A stretch of 64,000 nt of DNA from Dactylorhiza incarnata (taxonomy: Eukaryota > Streptophyta > Magnoliopsida > Asparagales > Orchidaceae), in contig JAWHQI010000016.1 of the NCBI GenBank assembly GCA_033032865.1, positions 19,579,001 through 19,643,000 of the forward strand, given 5' to 3'. The position numbers and the translations under genes are program-made. This document shows, one piece after another, positions 33,841-45,820 of the stretch (positions are counted from its first letter, which is position 1; every line of letters starts with the position of its first letter). The notes under the pieces are model-generated. The model was not told the DNA's origin and did no database searches. It saw only the letters and a list, made by a program, of their open reading frames with translations.

Positions 33841-35690
33841 TACACGCATAAAGCTTAGTTTTTATTCCTAATCTAAGCCCAAAACCAGCGGACAACCAAA
33901 GTAAGGTCAGAACCCGAGGGCGAAATCCGATGGCAAGATTGCGAGCTGCGCAAGAGTTGCGAACCCAGGGCTCGATCTCCCTCCCTAGGCGAGTTCCTGG
34001 GATAGATTCATCACTCAAGGGATGGAGGACACCCGTGCTTTTGGATTCGGAAGAGGAGCTTCGCTGGAAGTTTCGGATTGGCCAATTCCGGCTATATATG
34101 GATGGCTTCACCTTGGTTTCAGGTAGGCTCGACGGTAAGGTTTCCCTTCCCATCTCTCCCTCCTCTTGCTCCTCTTGAAGCTCTGTCTAATTAGGGGAAA
34201 GGAAATGGAAGGGAGAGGAGCAACATGAGTTTAATGGCCTCACTCTCTCTCTAACTCTCCCTCTCTCTCTCTGAAGGAACTTGTGCTCCCTTAAGCTTAT
34301 GATGTGATGTGCCAATATTATACTTCTCCTTTTTGATCTTTCGAGTGATGCGATTAGGAATCATAATTAACAAAAAAAAGGAGGATTAATTTTATAAAGT
34401 ACCCAGGATTATCAATGCATCTTTGTAGGTATATGGATTCAAAGTTGTTTTGAAGACAACAGAATTTCATAAAAACTTGAAGTAATTTAATAAAGTGATG
34501 ATGAATCATCTTTCTAGTATAAACTATATATATAGAGAGAGAGACACTCTTGAACACATTTTTAGCATTAAAAAAATGCATTGGTGCAAAGTTTCTCCAT
34601 ATCCTTATTGTTGGAAAGAGGTTGGAAGATGAATTACTACGCTCAGCCTTTCTCCTTTTCTTCCACTTGCTTTGGAAGTTAGCTGGGCCATTAATTTTAA
34701 AATTAATTCTACTATTTTCTTCTTGCTGTACACTAGTTGCTGTGTCGATCCCCTTGAGAATTTGCTCGATGTTGATGCTAGTTTTTGCTGGGAATCTCTC
34801 AGCATCTTGATCCTTGCATTTTTTTGGATATTGTGTTAAGAGCATGATGAGGTAAAGTTTTATTTTATTTTTACTTCCTCTCCTTCATTTTTTCTTCTTT
34901 TCTGAACTTTCATATTTTGTTGGGGTTTTCTTATCTTATTAATTATATGGAGCTCAGTATAACCATCATATGACTGCTCCATATAATTTCTATTGAAACT
35001 TCTTACAGTCACAGTTGGAATTACCCTTATGTAGCTGCATACCATAAGAGTTATTTGGCAGAAAAATAGAATTTGCTAAATAATTTTGGTATGATATATG
35101 GAATTTAAAAGCATAGAAAATGGTTGGATTTGGAACCTGAAATCCTTATAATCTCTTACTCTTCCCCCTTTTCATCTTCTCGCAAGCTCGTGATAAGGAT
35201 CAGCCTCATAATCGAGCGCTCATCTTGGTTCTTCATCCTTTAAGTTGTTGGCAATTCAGATTTCACTGCCTTGGGTTAGAACGCAGTTATGTTTATGCTA
35301 CTCAAATAGGATGGTCAATAGATTGTCGGTGAGTAGTATCATGCACTGCTATTTCATATAGTAATCATAATGTACATTGGGGTGATGTGTCCCTATTTCT
35401 GGCTCGAGGCTAACAATGGCTTGTGGTAACATCCTCTCGCTCCCCCCTTCTTGGCGTTATAAGTTCAACCAGTTCCATGGGAAAAAGGAAGTGGATGATA
35501 GGATCATGGAGGGATTATCTCCTTTGGTTTTTACGAGGGAATAACGGAAATTCTGTCTGCTCTGATTACCCCGTAAACTCTAAATTTGGCTCCCTCTTGT
35601 TAATTAAAATAAAATTCTTGAGTTCCGGTTTGGGTTCTTTAATGGTTGCATCATTATGAGGAGGTTGGGGAAAATGAGTTAGTTGCCTTA

Positions 35691-35692
<2 letters not shown>

Positions 35693-35741
<49 letters not shown>
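35693..35741. repeat. (CT)n microsatellite
   Basis: About 23 perfect CT dinucleotides. The minus-strand frame reading Arg-Glu repeats over it is not a gene. Confidence 0.95.
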
Positions 35742-35744
<3 letters not shown>

Positions 35745-37326
35745 TCACCAACTTATGCTGGAGAGTGAGGGAAACATTCAATTTGCAGTTAGGTTTAGAG
35801 AATTCATGTTGATTAGTTACAATGGCTACTGCACGGCATGACTCAAATTTGATTAAATTGTGCAGATTTCTTAGACTCTATCTCCCTTATAATTTCATTA
35901 AAATTTGGAAATATGTGATTTTCATCTTCTCTCTATGAGGAGGAAAGGCTCTCCCTTCCGGGCTTGTAGTGCCAAATTTATTAAATTCCAATAATTCCCT
36001 AGAGGCTCTCATTATAAATGTCAGTTATATTAGGGATTTATTAGTCCAATTAAATAATATTTATGGACTAATGTTGTGACGTGCTTGGTTAAACATGAAA
36101 AGTGCATGACTTCCACCTATCTTGGTTTATCCAACCTTTTACAAATTTGGAAACATTATACTCTTATCCTCGTTAATTAATTTGCTTGAATTTGAGTTCC
36201 CTCTTGTACGATTAAGTCTTCATTGTTGGTGAGCCTTGAGCAATGTTATTCTTATTCTCCAATGTTGGAGTAGCTTATATTTGCATACCATCAAAGGATT
36301 ATTGATGAGTTGCTGCTATGGTTCTTATACCTCTACTGACTTATCCTTTGGGTTACTCACTAAGGGGTTATGAGGATAGTTTGGACTATCCATGGACCAT
36401 GCATAAAATTTATGTATTTGATTTTAAAACAGCATGGATACTGATCAGATAAAGTGGTAATTGAGTGGGTTCTTGCTCCCAATTACCATTTCTCTTGGGT
36501 GGATAGTTCACCTACAATATTTGGATTCAAATTTTAAGAGTCCCCAAATTCTATTCCTATTTAATGGTTTAAAAGGATGGGCTGAATACAGGTCACACAC
36601 GCTCTCTTGCTTCTCTCTCTCTTCCTCTCCCTCTCTCTCTTTCTGCAATAAAGTTTATGAAATAACAGCCCTTGGCAGGGCTCGATACTGTCGGCGGCAG
36701 CGAACATACACTATTTCTAAAAAGGGAGTTGCCCTTGGTGGGTCGGTTGTAGAAACATGATTCTTCCCCTATATGCTGCTTCAATCCTTAGGAGATTGCT
36801 GGATAGGATGTGGATCCTTAATGAGTTGGAGGGGGAATGATTTTGTTGGGTTTACCGTGTCAAGAATTGGATTATGAATTTTTTTGGGGAGGGTCATCGA
36901 CCTCCTGAAGCTGGATGGGTTGTTGAGTGGTTGAAGTAGAGCAGTGGTTGGGAATTTTGTCCTTTCGTTTCCCTTCTTGATGAAGCACTCAAACAATGGA
37001 TACTTGGCAGGCTCGGGCCTAGGAGTTTTCAATTATGCTGCTAATTTAGCCTATTTTTACTCTCCTTACCTCTCCTTGAATGTGGGATTTTATTATAAAG
37101 GTCTCGAAAAAGTATTTACCGGCTATGGGGGGATTTAATGCCTCTTATGTGGATAGCTTGGGTTTGATTGCCAAGCAATCCAAAAGAACGATGGAAGTCA
37201 TGTTAAAGTAGTCGTACCTTCTTGGATGGAGATATGGTAGCTTATAAAGAGTTCCTCTTCCCTCTACTAAATTCTCGGATGGATATATGGCTAAGTGTTA
37301 AAAAAGTGCTCTTTTCTTCTCTTATG

Positions 37327-37580
37327 ATGAAATGTTGTCTTCGAGAAATAATTCCTACGGGAATGAAATGTTGTCTTCGAGAAATAATTCCTACGGGGAT
37401 GAAATATTCCCTTCGAGATATAATTCCTACGGGAATGAAATGTTGCCTTCGAGAAATAATTCCTACGGGAATGAAATGTTGCCTTCGAGAAATAATTCCT
37501 ACGGGAATGAAATGTTGCCTTCGAGAAATAATTCCTACGGGAATGAAATATTGCCTTCGAGAAATAATCTCCTACGAGAA
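37327..37580. repeat. 36-bp minisatellite, about seven copies
   Basis: Unit GAAATGTTGCCTTCGAG plus AAATAATTCCTACGGGAAT. As 36 is divisible by three, all frames stay open and give false 12-residue repeat proteins on both strands. Confidence 0.92.
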
Positions 37581-38366
37581 TTAAAAGTGCCTTCGAGATA
37601 AGTGCCTTCGAGAAATGTGCCAACGGTTAATATCGGATGGCCGATGAGTTCTACTCTATGGCAACCCGCACGACGGACGGTCTGGGAGGGCAACCCGTGC
37701 GAAACTAATAGAACTACGTGGGTCTGAGACCGTATACAGGATGATACAGAGTACGTAGGCGGTGGTCGTGGGCCTCGGCCCAATAATAGTCTAGAAATCT
37801 CCTCCCTTATAAATGTTATAGTACACTTGATGCTAATAGGGATTGGATTCTATTCATGGTTCTAATAACTTGTTCTTAGCACAGGTGACAGACAACACCC
37901 AAGTGTGGAGGAAGCCATAGGGAAGGCTACTTCAGGTACACATTCGTTACGCCACATCTCTTTTTGTCACGCCCTACCATCTGGTATATATAATGGTAAT
38001 GAAGCCTTGAGGGATAAGATTTAATGCGGCGGAGATATGAAAATTATTTATACAGGTCTTGAGTTTGAGGTTTCTGTGATAATTAATCTTTTGCTATAAT
38101 ACTACGTCTTTCGCAAAGTGCTATAAAGTGCACTCTTTGATGATGTCTTTCGTTAGAATACTGCTTCCCTACCCTGTTGGTGTGTAGTGACTTTCACTTA
38201 ATACCACCCCTAGGCGTGACAACGGAGTGTTCAAGGAAGGGGGTTGGAGAAGCTAGTACCTTAACCCTTCGGGATCACTTCAGTGGCGTGCTAAAAGGGT
38301 GGTGTGCGATAAGATCCCCCGGTCGGACCGCCGATTTGGGAGGGGGGGGGGGGGTCTTACAACATC

Positions 38367-38668
38367 TCTGTCAAGAATTTTGAAGGCTTCATCTTGATTA
38401 CCCTATCTCTTACAGTCGACTTGATGACGTCTCCATGGTGTCTAAGCTTTGCGTTCTTGAAGAAATCCATAACATCTCTGTCAAGCACGTGACAGGGATG
38501 TTCGAGAACGAAAGAAAGGTCGGCTTCTTCCAAGCAAAGGACGATGTTCCTGAATTCATCTGTAGCACTTGCGAAGCCAGTTCTGACCAGCTCTTCCAGA
38601 GCTCTTGTGAGACATTTTTGCTTGAATCGACGGAAGGGTTCGGCGATAGAGACGTGTGTGACTCGTAA
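38367..38668 (-). pseudogene. SIRE env-like ORF, N-terminal part
   Basis: Minus strand reads THVSIAEPFRRFKQKCL, LVRTGFASATDEFRN, then DVMDFFKNAKLRHHGDVIKS and reaches the ACATC target site of the solo LTR. The block DFFKNAKLRHH...MKPS is present twice: here (38382-38480) and at 32907-33001, showing a ~110-bp tandem duplication that predates the solo-LTR insertion and shifts the frame (110 is not a multiple of three). The true start is lost where the Helitron-like insert begins (about 38681). Confidence 0.65.
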
Positions 38669-38699
38669 AACCCTTAAACATATATATATAAAGATATTC

Positions 38700-39338
38700 T
38701 TCGTTTGCACAGTAATCGCCCGTCGGTCGCAAACAAAGACTCCTCTTTTCCTTCGCGCAGTGTCCACCGCTGTATTACATTCGCGCAGGCTTCACCGCAT
38801 ATTCCTCTTCCGTGCCCTAACTCTCTCATCCTGCGCATCGCGATCGACGATTTCGCCGGCAGGACTCACCGCTCCGGTATCTGCACTGCATATTCCTCTT
38901 CCGTGCCCTACCTCTCTCTTCCTCCGCATCGCGATCGGCGAATTTGCCGGCAGGAGTCGCCGCTCCGACATCTGCAACTAGGTATTCTCTGAACCTAACT
39001 CACTCACTTCCATCTCCACTGCGAGCCTTTCATTGCTCTGCATGCTATCCTTCATTCCCCCACCGGATCATTCGTAGGTTTTCGGTTTCATTTTTTCTTT
39101 TCGTTATAGATTTCTACTACCGATTTATAAATATTAGTTGTTTGTGTGAGCTTCTATTTGGATTATATGTTTGCCTTCCTCCCCTTCCCTGGACCGACCC
39201 CCTCCTCACAATTCCTGCAGTCCTCCAGTGGACAGGAAATCCACATGCAGCAGTTACAGCCCTCAAACTCCTCCCAAACTCCTCCCAAACTCCTCCCCGC
39301 CTCTTGAACTTTATCCCGCACCCCTGGAAACTACTTCC
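38700..39338. other. GC-rich leader-like sequence of the first Helitron-like unit
   Basis: Contains a direct repeat of ~105 bp (CATATTCCTCTTCCGTGCCCTA...CGCATCGCGATCG...TTTCGCCGGCAGGA at about 38800 and 38885) and a C-rich tract. Open frames across it lack any family motif. The Copia insertion at 39339 interrupts it, and it resumes at 45821. Confidence 0.5.
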
Positions 39339-40492
39339 TGTTGAATTTTTTGAAGTGAAGTGGAAGGTGGCCGGCGGTCTGTTTATTGGTGATTGCAGAG
39401 ACTGCGCGGTCTCTGTGTTGGTGCTCTGCCGATCTGGTTCTAGCGGTCTGCTGTGTTGGCCGGTTTGTTCTAGTGGTGTTCCGGTCTTTTCCCGGTCTGA
39501 TCTGCTTGGTTGGTCTATCTGCTTTGTAGAAGACCGGGCGGTCTGTTCTTGTATAACCGTTGTGACCGGGTGGCTTATGCTGGGTGTGCCGGCGACTTGT
39601 TTGAAGTCGGCCAGATGTTGCTTGTTTGCTCTAGGCGATCTAAGGAAGGAATGATCTGTGTCCGCGCGGCTTGTGCGCGGTCTGCTGACTTGCGGTCTTG
39701 GGCAGGATGTTGTCCAAGTGGTGTGTTCGCGCGGTCTGCTCTATGAGACCGCTCGCGATCTGATGGGTGGTGATTGTACCTCTCTTGCGGCGGTGACGAC
39801 ATCCGTCCTCTCGCCTATAAATAGGGGTGCAGGGCCCGTCATTCATAACGAGAACTGTAAGAACTAGAGCCTGAGTTGTTTTGTGCAGTCTCAACTTTGA
39901 GGTCGGGCGGTCTCGCAAGCGAGTTGACCGTTTGTTGTGTTCGCAGGTTTGCGGTCAGCAGGTTGCGGTCTTCTTCCTTGGTGATTTCCCAGTGGCTTGA
40001 ATAAATAGTTCGGCAGCGGCTTGTCTGCGTACTGGTTTATGTTGTTCTTGTGCTGTTCGCAGCGAGCTCAGCGATCAGACGACCTTCAGCGGTTAGGCGA
40101 TCTGAGTTGCGGTCTGGCGACGGCTTCTGTTCTTTGTTCTGTTCAATAAGCTCCAGTTCGTGCTGTCTGAGGTGGCGGTCTTGTAGTGCAGGTCATCTTG
40201 CCTGTTTTCTGTTCGTGCGGTCTCAGGACAAGCCGGGCGGTCTCTGGAGTTCAGCGGTCTGTGCGGTCTCTGCTTGTTAGGTCGCCAGATTTGTTTTTTG
40301 GTGTGTTTTGTTCCTCTCTCCTTCATGATTCTTATGAATCATGTCTCTCCATGTATGTCTCGAAGTGTAATGAAGTTTTTGTGATTCAATAAAGTCTTTT
40401 GTGTTGCTGTGTGGCATTGTGTTTGTTTGGCTATAACTCAGTTGATGCAACTCCTTCTTACTCCTAAACGATTCAAATCAAAAATTTCAACA
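39339..40492 (+). repeat. 5' LTR of the Copia element (1154 bp)
   Basis: Matches 44663-45815. Rich in GCGGTCT/GACCG motifs through the U3 region. TATAAATAG at 39816-39824. Confidence 0.92.
39816..39824 (+). promoter_or_regulatory. TATA box of the Copia 5' LTR
   Basis: TATAAATAG after CTCTCGCC; conserved at 45140-45148 in the other LTR. Confidence 0.7.
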
Positions 40493-40505
40493 TGGTATCA
40501 GAGAC
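40493..40505 (+). other. Primer-binding site, tRNA-Met
   Basis: TGGTATCAGAGAC directly after the LTR, the standard Copia site complementary to the 3' end of initiator tRNA-Met. Confidence 0.9.
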
Positions 40506-40581
40506 AGGTTGTTGGAGTGGATAAGCAGTGTTCAACTTGAGTTGCCATCGTCTTTGTGAAGAAGAGACCACATAGTTTGCC

Positions 40582-42963
40582 ATGGAAGTTGGATACGCAA
40601 GAGGGCTTAGTATTGAACTCCTCACATCGACTAACTACAAGATGTGGAGGTCGTGTATGGAGAGTTACTTACTTGGCGAGGATCTTTGGGAGATAGTTGG
40701 AGGAGATGACACACAAGAAGTTCAGCTAGCAGGAGATAATATTACCGAGGTGAGACTTTGGAGGAGGACTAATGCAAAGACAGAGTTCACACTCAAGAGG
40801 ACTATCTCACCAGAGCTATTCGATCACATCATTGGATGTAAATCTGTTGCTGAGATTTGGACGTCTTTGGACGGGCTGTTTAATAAGAAGAATGTAGCTC
40901 GACTACAGTTTCTTGAAAATGAGTTGGCGAAGGCCTCTCAAGGTGATCTTTCAATTTCTACCTTCTTTCTCAAGATGAAGAACCACACAACAGAGATTTC
41001 TGCTTTGGACCCTGATGAGCCCATCTCAGAGGCAAAACTGAAGAGGCATATCATCCGCGGGTTGCAGAAGGAGTATCTTGCCTTTGTAACTTCAGTTCAG
41101 GGTTGGGCAAATCAGCCATCTCTTTTGGAATTGGAAAACTTACTTGCTTCGCAGGAAAGTTTGGCAAGACAGATGGCGGGGACTTCTATCTCTGGGGGAG
41201 ATAGTGATGTGTTGTTCTCTGAGAAGAAGAAGAAGTGGGAGAAGAAGAAGCCAGGTCATGATGGACCCTCTACTTCAGGTCAGCAGGATAGGGGTTATGC
41301 TCCCAAGTCTGATGGGAAGAAGAAGGGTGAGGGACCAAGGTGCTTCAGGTGCAATAAGACCGACCACTTCAAGAAGGATTGTCGGGTTAATCTTCAGCCG
41401 GGACATGCAGAGGAGAAGGAGAAGGCAAAGTCTGTTGAAGCTGGATGGGGAGGAGCCTTTGCGGCCAATATGACGGCGATGCCCGTTAAGGCTTTGGCTG
41501 CCATCAACTTCGAAGAGGACTGGATCGTGGATTCAGGGTGTGGGCATCACCTCACCGGGGATGAATCAAAGTTCTCTTCGTTGGCACCTTACTCAGGTAA
41601 CGATGCAATCATTACGGCTGATAATTCTGTTCATGCAGTAGAACAAGAAGGTGTTGTCTCTCTGAGCAGTGATAAGGGTCCACTCACATTGAGGAGTGTT
41701 TATCACGTGTCGGGTATGAAGAAGAATCTCTTCTCTGTGATCAATACGGTCGATGTCGGTTATCACGTTCTGTTTGGCCCAACAGAAGTGAAGTTTCTTA
41801 AAACTCAACCGGAGATAAAGGGAGATGTAATTCAATTTTGAAAGCGGGTAAAGCACTTGTTCGTTTTATCGACAAGTACCTATGTTGACAAGATGAAGAC
41901 CAATGATAGCGCGGCTATCTGGCATGAAAGGTTGGGGCATGTAGGCATGGACAAATTGAAGGGTATGGCGGTAAGGGGCCTTGTCAAGGGCTTGCCTAGC
42001 TTGTCCTCCTATGGAGACGGTCATGTTTGTGCGGGATGTCAGTTTGTTAAGTCTCATCGACTTCCATTTGATAAATCACAAACAAGGTGCAAAGCTCCGT
42101 TGGAATGCATTCACGGTGATTTGATGAGACCGACCGCTACCCCAAGCCTTGGAGGCAATAGATATATGTTGGTGTTGATTGACGATTACACCAGATATGT
42201 CTGGGTGTATTTTCTGAAAGAGAAGTCGGAAGCTTTTGCGAAGTTTGTGGAGTTCAAGGAGCTAGTGGAAGGTCGGTTAGGCCTGCGGGTGAAAAAATTG
42301 AGAACTGACAATGGTGGGGAGTTCACCTCTGGTGAGTTCTCAAGTTTTTGCAGGAAGCACGACGTTCAGAGAGAGCTCACTTGTGCCTATACTCCACAGC
42401 ATAATGGCGTTGCAGAGCGGAAGATCCGTCATCTGACGGAAACCTGCAAATGCTGGCTTCATGCCAAGAGTATCCCAAAGTCCTTTTGGGCGGAGGAAAT
42501 GTCTTGTGCGGCATATGTCATCAACAAGATGCCTCTAAGTCCTATCAACATGAAGACCCCTCATGAACTGATGTTTAAGGAGAAACCTAGTGTTGCACAC
42601 CTTCGGGTGTTCGGGTCAACCTGTTATGTGCATATTCCTGATGCTCTTCGGACAAAGCTAGATGCGAAAGCAAGGAAGCTAGTCTTTGTTGGATATGATG
42701 AGCGGAAAAAGGGATGGAGATGCATGGATCCTGAGACACGAAGATCAGTGGTATCTCGGGATGTGGTGTTCGATGAGGTGACTTCCTACGGGGGGAGTTC
42801 AGGAGTTGAACTACCGGAGAGCAGGGTTGATGAAAAAAGAGAAGGCTGCGTGAAATCTTCAAGTGGAGTTGCCTGTTTCACCAGGAGCTCCAGCTGTGTC
42901 AAGCTCAGAGATGGAGGCTTCAGGTTCTGGAAGCAGGGGGAGCGATGCTCCAAGTTCGCCTGA
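40582..42963 (+). pseudogene. Copia gag, protease and integrase
   Basis: From ATG 40582: gag (LTSTNYKMWRSCMESYL, LWEIVGG), zinc knuckle CFRCNKTDHFKKDC near 41341, protease active site WIVDSGCGHHLTGD near 41521. TGA at 41839-41841 interrupts the frame; it continues in the same frame from 41857 with the integrase finger (HERLGHVGMDKL, CAGCQFVKS) and the DDE residues in HGDLMRP, LRTDNGGEF and NGVAERK. Near 42830-42870 a one-base frameshift moves the rest into another frame; a run of six A and a run of six G lie just upstream. Apart from these two breaks the sequence looks well kept. Confidence 0.9.
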
Positions 42964-44668
42964 AAGAGGTGCTAGCACAGAAGAAGCAGCTGAGGAGGTG
43001 GTTAGTCAGGTGCAACCTCTTAGGAGGTCGAAGAGGACTATCAAGCCACCAGATCGATACACAGGAGGAAACATGGTGAGCTTTGTCTCATATTTCTTTG
43101 CTGGTCCCTTGGATGAGAGGGAGCCGTCGAGCTTTGAGAAGGCCAAAGGCGTGAAGCAGTGGGGCATTGCTATGCAGGAGGAGATGGATGCTCTCAAGAA
43201 GAATGAGACTTGGTCTCTAGTGCCCAGGCCCAAGGGCATTACCCCTGTGACATGCAAGTGGGTCTATAAGCTCAAGAAGAAAGCTGACGGCGCGATCGAG
43301 CGATACAAGGCTCGCCTTGTGGCTCGCGGGTTCTCACAACAGTACGGAGAAGATTATGAAGAGACATTCAGTCCAGTGGCAAAGATGACTTCGGTTCGAT
43401 TTGTTATTGTTTTGGCGGCATCCAGTGGATGGGAGATTTGGCTGCTCGACGTGAAGAATGCCTTCTTATACGGAGAGATTGACAAGTATATCTTCATGAT
43501 CCAACCGCCGGGCTTCATCTCGGAGGATTGTCCGGACTACGTCTGCAAACTGAAGAAAGCCCTGTGTGGGTTGAAGCAAGCGCCTCGGGCGTGGTATGGG
43601 AAGATCGCGGAGTATCTTCTATTCTGCGGGTTCTTTGCTTCAGACTATGATTCTAGCTTGTTCGTCAAGAAGGAGGGGGCGCTTCGGGTTATTGTTCTGC
43701 TGTATGTGGATGACATGATTGTCATCGGGAACTCGAAAGAGGCAGTAGCAAGGCTGAGAGCCGAGCTTGCTATCAGATTTGAGATGAAGGATCTGGGTGA
43801 GCTTCACCATTTCCTTGGACTTGAAGTTCAGAGGCGAGAGAGCGGAGTGTTCGTTTCTCAGTCTGGATATGCGGAGCGGATCGTTCAACGATTCGACATG
43901 GAGGAAGGGAAGAACAACTCTATACCTTTGGAACAACATCATAAACTTCGGAAGGATGAGGGGAGAGTTCTATCTGAACCTTTGGTGTTCCGAGCTCTGG
44001 TTGGGAGCTTGATCTACTTGACCATCACAAGGCCAGATATTGCTTATGCAGTTGGCAAGGTGAGTCAGTACATGGCGGAACCACGGAAGCCTCATCTTCT
44101 GGCAGCGAAAGGAATTTTGAAGTATGTGAAGTCGATCTCTGATCTGGGTCTCCTATATAGGAGAGGGTCAAGCTTGGAGTTGCATGGATTCATGGATGCT
44201 GATTACAAGGGAGACGTGGATGATCGGAGATCAACGTCTGGTTTTGTCTTTATGACAGGCCCCACAGCTATTTCTTGGTGCAGCAAAAAGCAGGACTCGG
44301 TGTCTGTATCTACCACAGAAGCGGAATACAAGGCTTCGGCCTTGGCAACTCAGGAAGCCGTCAGGCTCAGGAGGTTGGTAGAGGACGTTCATGAGGAGGT
44401 TCGAGGTCCCACTATGCTACGCGGGGACAATGAGAGTGCTCTCAAGCTGGTTAATTATCCAGTCTGTCACGCGAGGACCAAACACATTGAGATTGAGCAC
44501 CATTTCATTCGTGAGAAGGTGTTGGGAGGATCTCTTATGGTCGAGCATGTTCGGAGTGTGGACAATGTTGCAGACATCTTCACAAAGCCGCTGGCGAAGG
44601 GACCGTTTACTCAGTTGCAGAGTTTACTCGGGCTAGTTTCCACTTCCCACTTCAAGGGGGAGTGTTGA
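42863..44668 (+). pseudogene. Copia reverse transcriptase and RNase H
   Basis: 601 open residues. A Ser-rich linker leads to RT (MQEEMDALKKNETW, WVYKLKKKADG, LDVKNAFLYGEI, ALCGLKQAPRAWY) with the catalytic LLYVDDMIVIG near 43700, then YLTITRPDIAYAVGKVSQ and RNase H (GFMDADYKGDVDDRRSTSG, STTEAEYKA, TKHIEIEHHFIRE), ending LKG... at TGA 44668 inside the start of the 3' LTR region. This part is intact and keeps its catalytic residues, but it lies downstream of a frameshift and stop in the polyprotein, so it is not expected to be made as in the active element. Confidence 0.9.
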
Positions 44669-45815
44669 ATTTATTGAAGTGAAGTGGAAGGTGGCCGGCG
44701 GTCTGTTTATTGGTGATCGCAGAGACCGCGCGGTCTCTGTGTTAGTGCTCTGCCGGTCTGGTTCTGGCGGTATGCTGTGTTGGCCGGTTTGTTCTAGTGG
44801 TGTTCTGGTCTCTTCCCGGTCTGATCTGCTTGGTTGGTCTATCTGCTTTGTAGAAGACCGGGCGGTCTGTTCTTGAATAACCGCTGTGACCGGGCGGCTT
44901 ATGCTGGGTGTGCTGGCGACTTGTTTGAAGTCGGCCAGATGTTCCTTGTTTGCTCTAGGCGATCTAAGGAAGGAGTGATATGTGTCCGCGCGGCTTGTGC
45001 GCGGTCTGCTGACTTGCGGTCTTGGGCAGGATGTTGTCCAAGATGTGTGTTCGCGCGGTCAGCACTATGAGACCGCTCGCGATCTGATGGGTGGTGATTG
45101 TACCTCTCTTGCGGCGGTGACGACATCCGTCCTCTCGCCTATAAATAGGGGTGCAGGGTCCGTCATTCATAACGAGAACTGTAAGAACTAGAGTCTGGGT
45201 TGTTTTGTGCGGTCTCAACTTTGAGGTCGGGCGGTCTCGGAAGCTAGTTGACTGTTTGTTGTGTTCGCAGGTTTGCGGTCAGCAGTTGCGGTCTTCTTCC
45301 TTGGTGATTTCCCAGTGGCTTGAATAAACATTTCGGCAGCTGCTTGTCTGCGGACTGGTTTATGTTGTTCTTGTGCTGTTCGCAGCGAGCTCAGCGATCA
45401 GGCGACCTTCAGCGGTTAGGCGATCTGAGTTGCGGTCTGGCGACGGCTTCTGCTCTTTGTTCAGTTCAATAAGCTCCAGTTCGTGCGGTCTGAGGTGGCG
45501 GTCTTGCAGTGCAGGTCATCTTGCTTGTTTTCTGTTCGTGCGGTCTCAGGACAAGCCAGGCGGTCTCTGGAGTTCAGCGGTCTGTGCGGTCTCTGCTTGT
45601 CAGGTCGCCAGATTTGTTTTTTGGTGTGTTTTGTTCCTCTCTCCTTCGTGATTCTTATGAATCATGTCTCGCCATGTATGTCTCGAAGTGTAATGAAGTT
45701 TTTGTGATTCAATAAAGTCTTTTGTGTTGCTGTGTGGCATTGTGGTTGTTTGGCTATAACTCAGTTGATGCAACTCCTGCTTACTCTTAAACGATTCAAA
45801 TCAAAAATTTTAACA
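44663..45815 (+). repeat. 3' LTR of the Copia element (1153 bp)
   Basis: Pairs with 39339-40492, with a few percent divergence by eye. The pol stop overlaps its first bases. Confidence 0.92.
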
Positions 45816-45820
45816 CTTCC

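Larger units (their letters stand above)
33002..38361 (+). mobile_element. Solo LTR of a Tekay-like chromovirus (5360 bp)
   Basis: Starts TGTAACATCCCAACTC and ends GGGGTCTTACA, the same kind of ends as the 4538-28875 element but on the plus strand, with a perfect target duplication ACATC (32997-33001 and 38362-38366). No second LTR, primer site, gag or pol is seen inside, so it reads as a solo LTR left by LTR-LTR recombination. It contains three diverged ~165-bp tandem units (about 33180-33500), AT-rich and (CT)n microsatellites and a 36-bp minisatellite. No convincing ORF. Confidence 0.75.
39339..45815 (+). mobile_element. Full-length Copia retrotransposon (probably Tork lineage)
   Basis: LTRs 39339-40492 and 44663-45815 with TGTTGAAT...TTCAACA-type ends, perfect target duplication CTTCC (39334-39338 and 45816-45820), tRNA-Met primer site at 40493 and a purine tract (TTCAAGGGGGAG) before the 3' LTR. 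Gag, protease, integrase, RT and RNase H follow in Copia order. One internal stop and one frameshift break the polyprotein. The lineage call is tentative. Confidence 0.92.

Noticed and set aside
34550..34845. 86- and 163-aa ORFs in the solo LTR
   Set aside because: No motif, overlapping on opposite strands in AT-rich LTR sequence.
37222..37623. ORFs with perfect 12-residue repeats
   Set aside because: By-product of a 36-bp minisatellite in a solo LTR; open in all frames on both strands.
38700..39654. ORFs of 95-236 aa across 38705-39654
   Set aside because: They cross the boundary of the Copia LTR at 39339, so they cannot be an ancestral gene, and show no domain.
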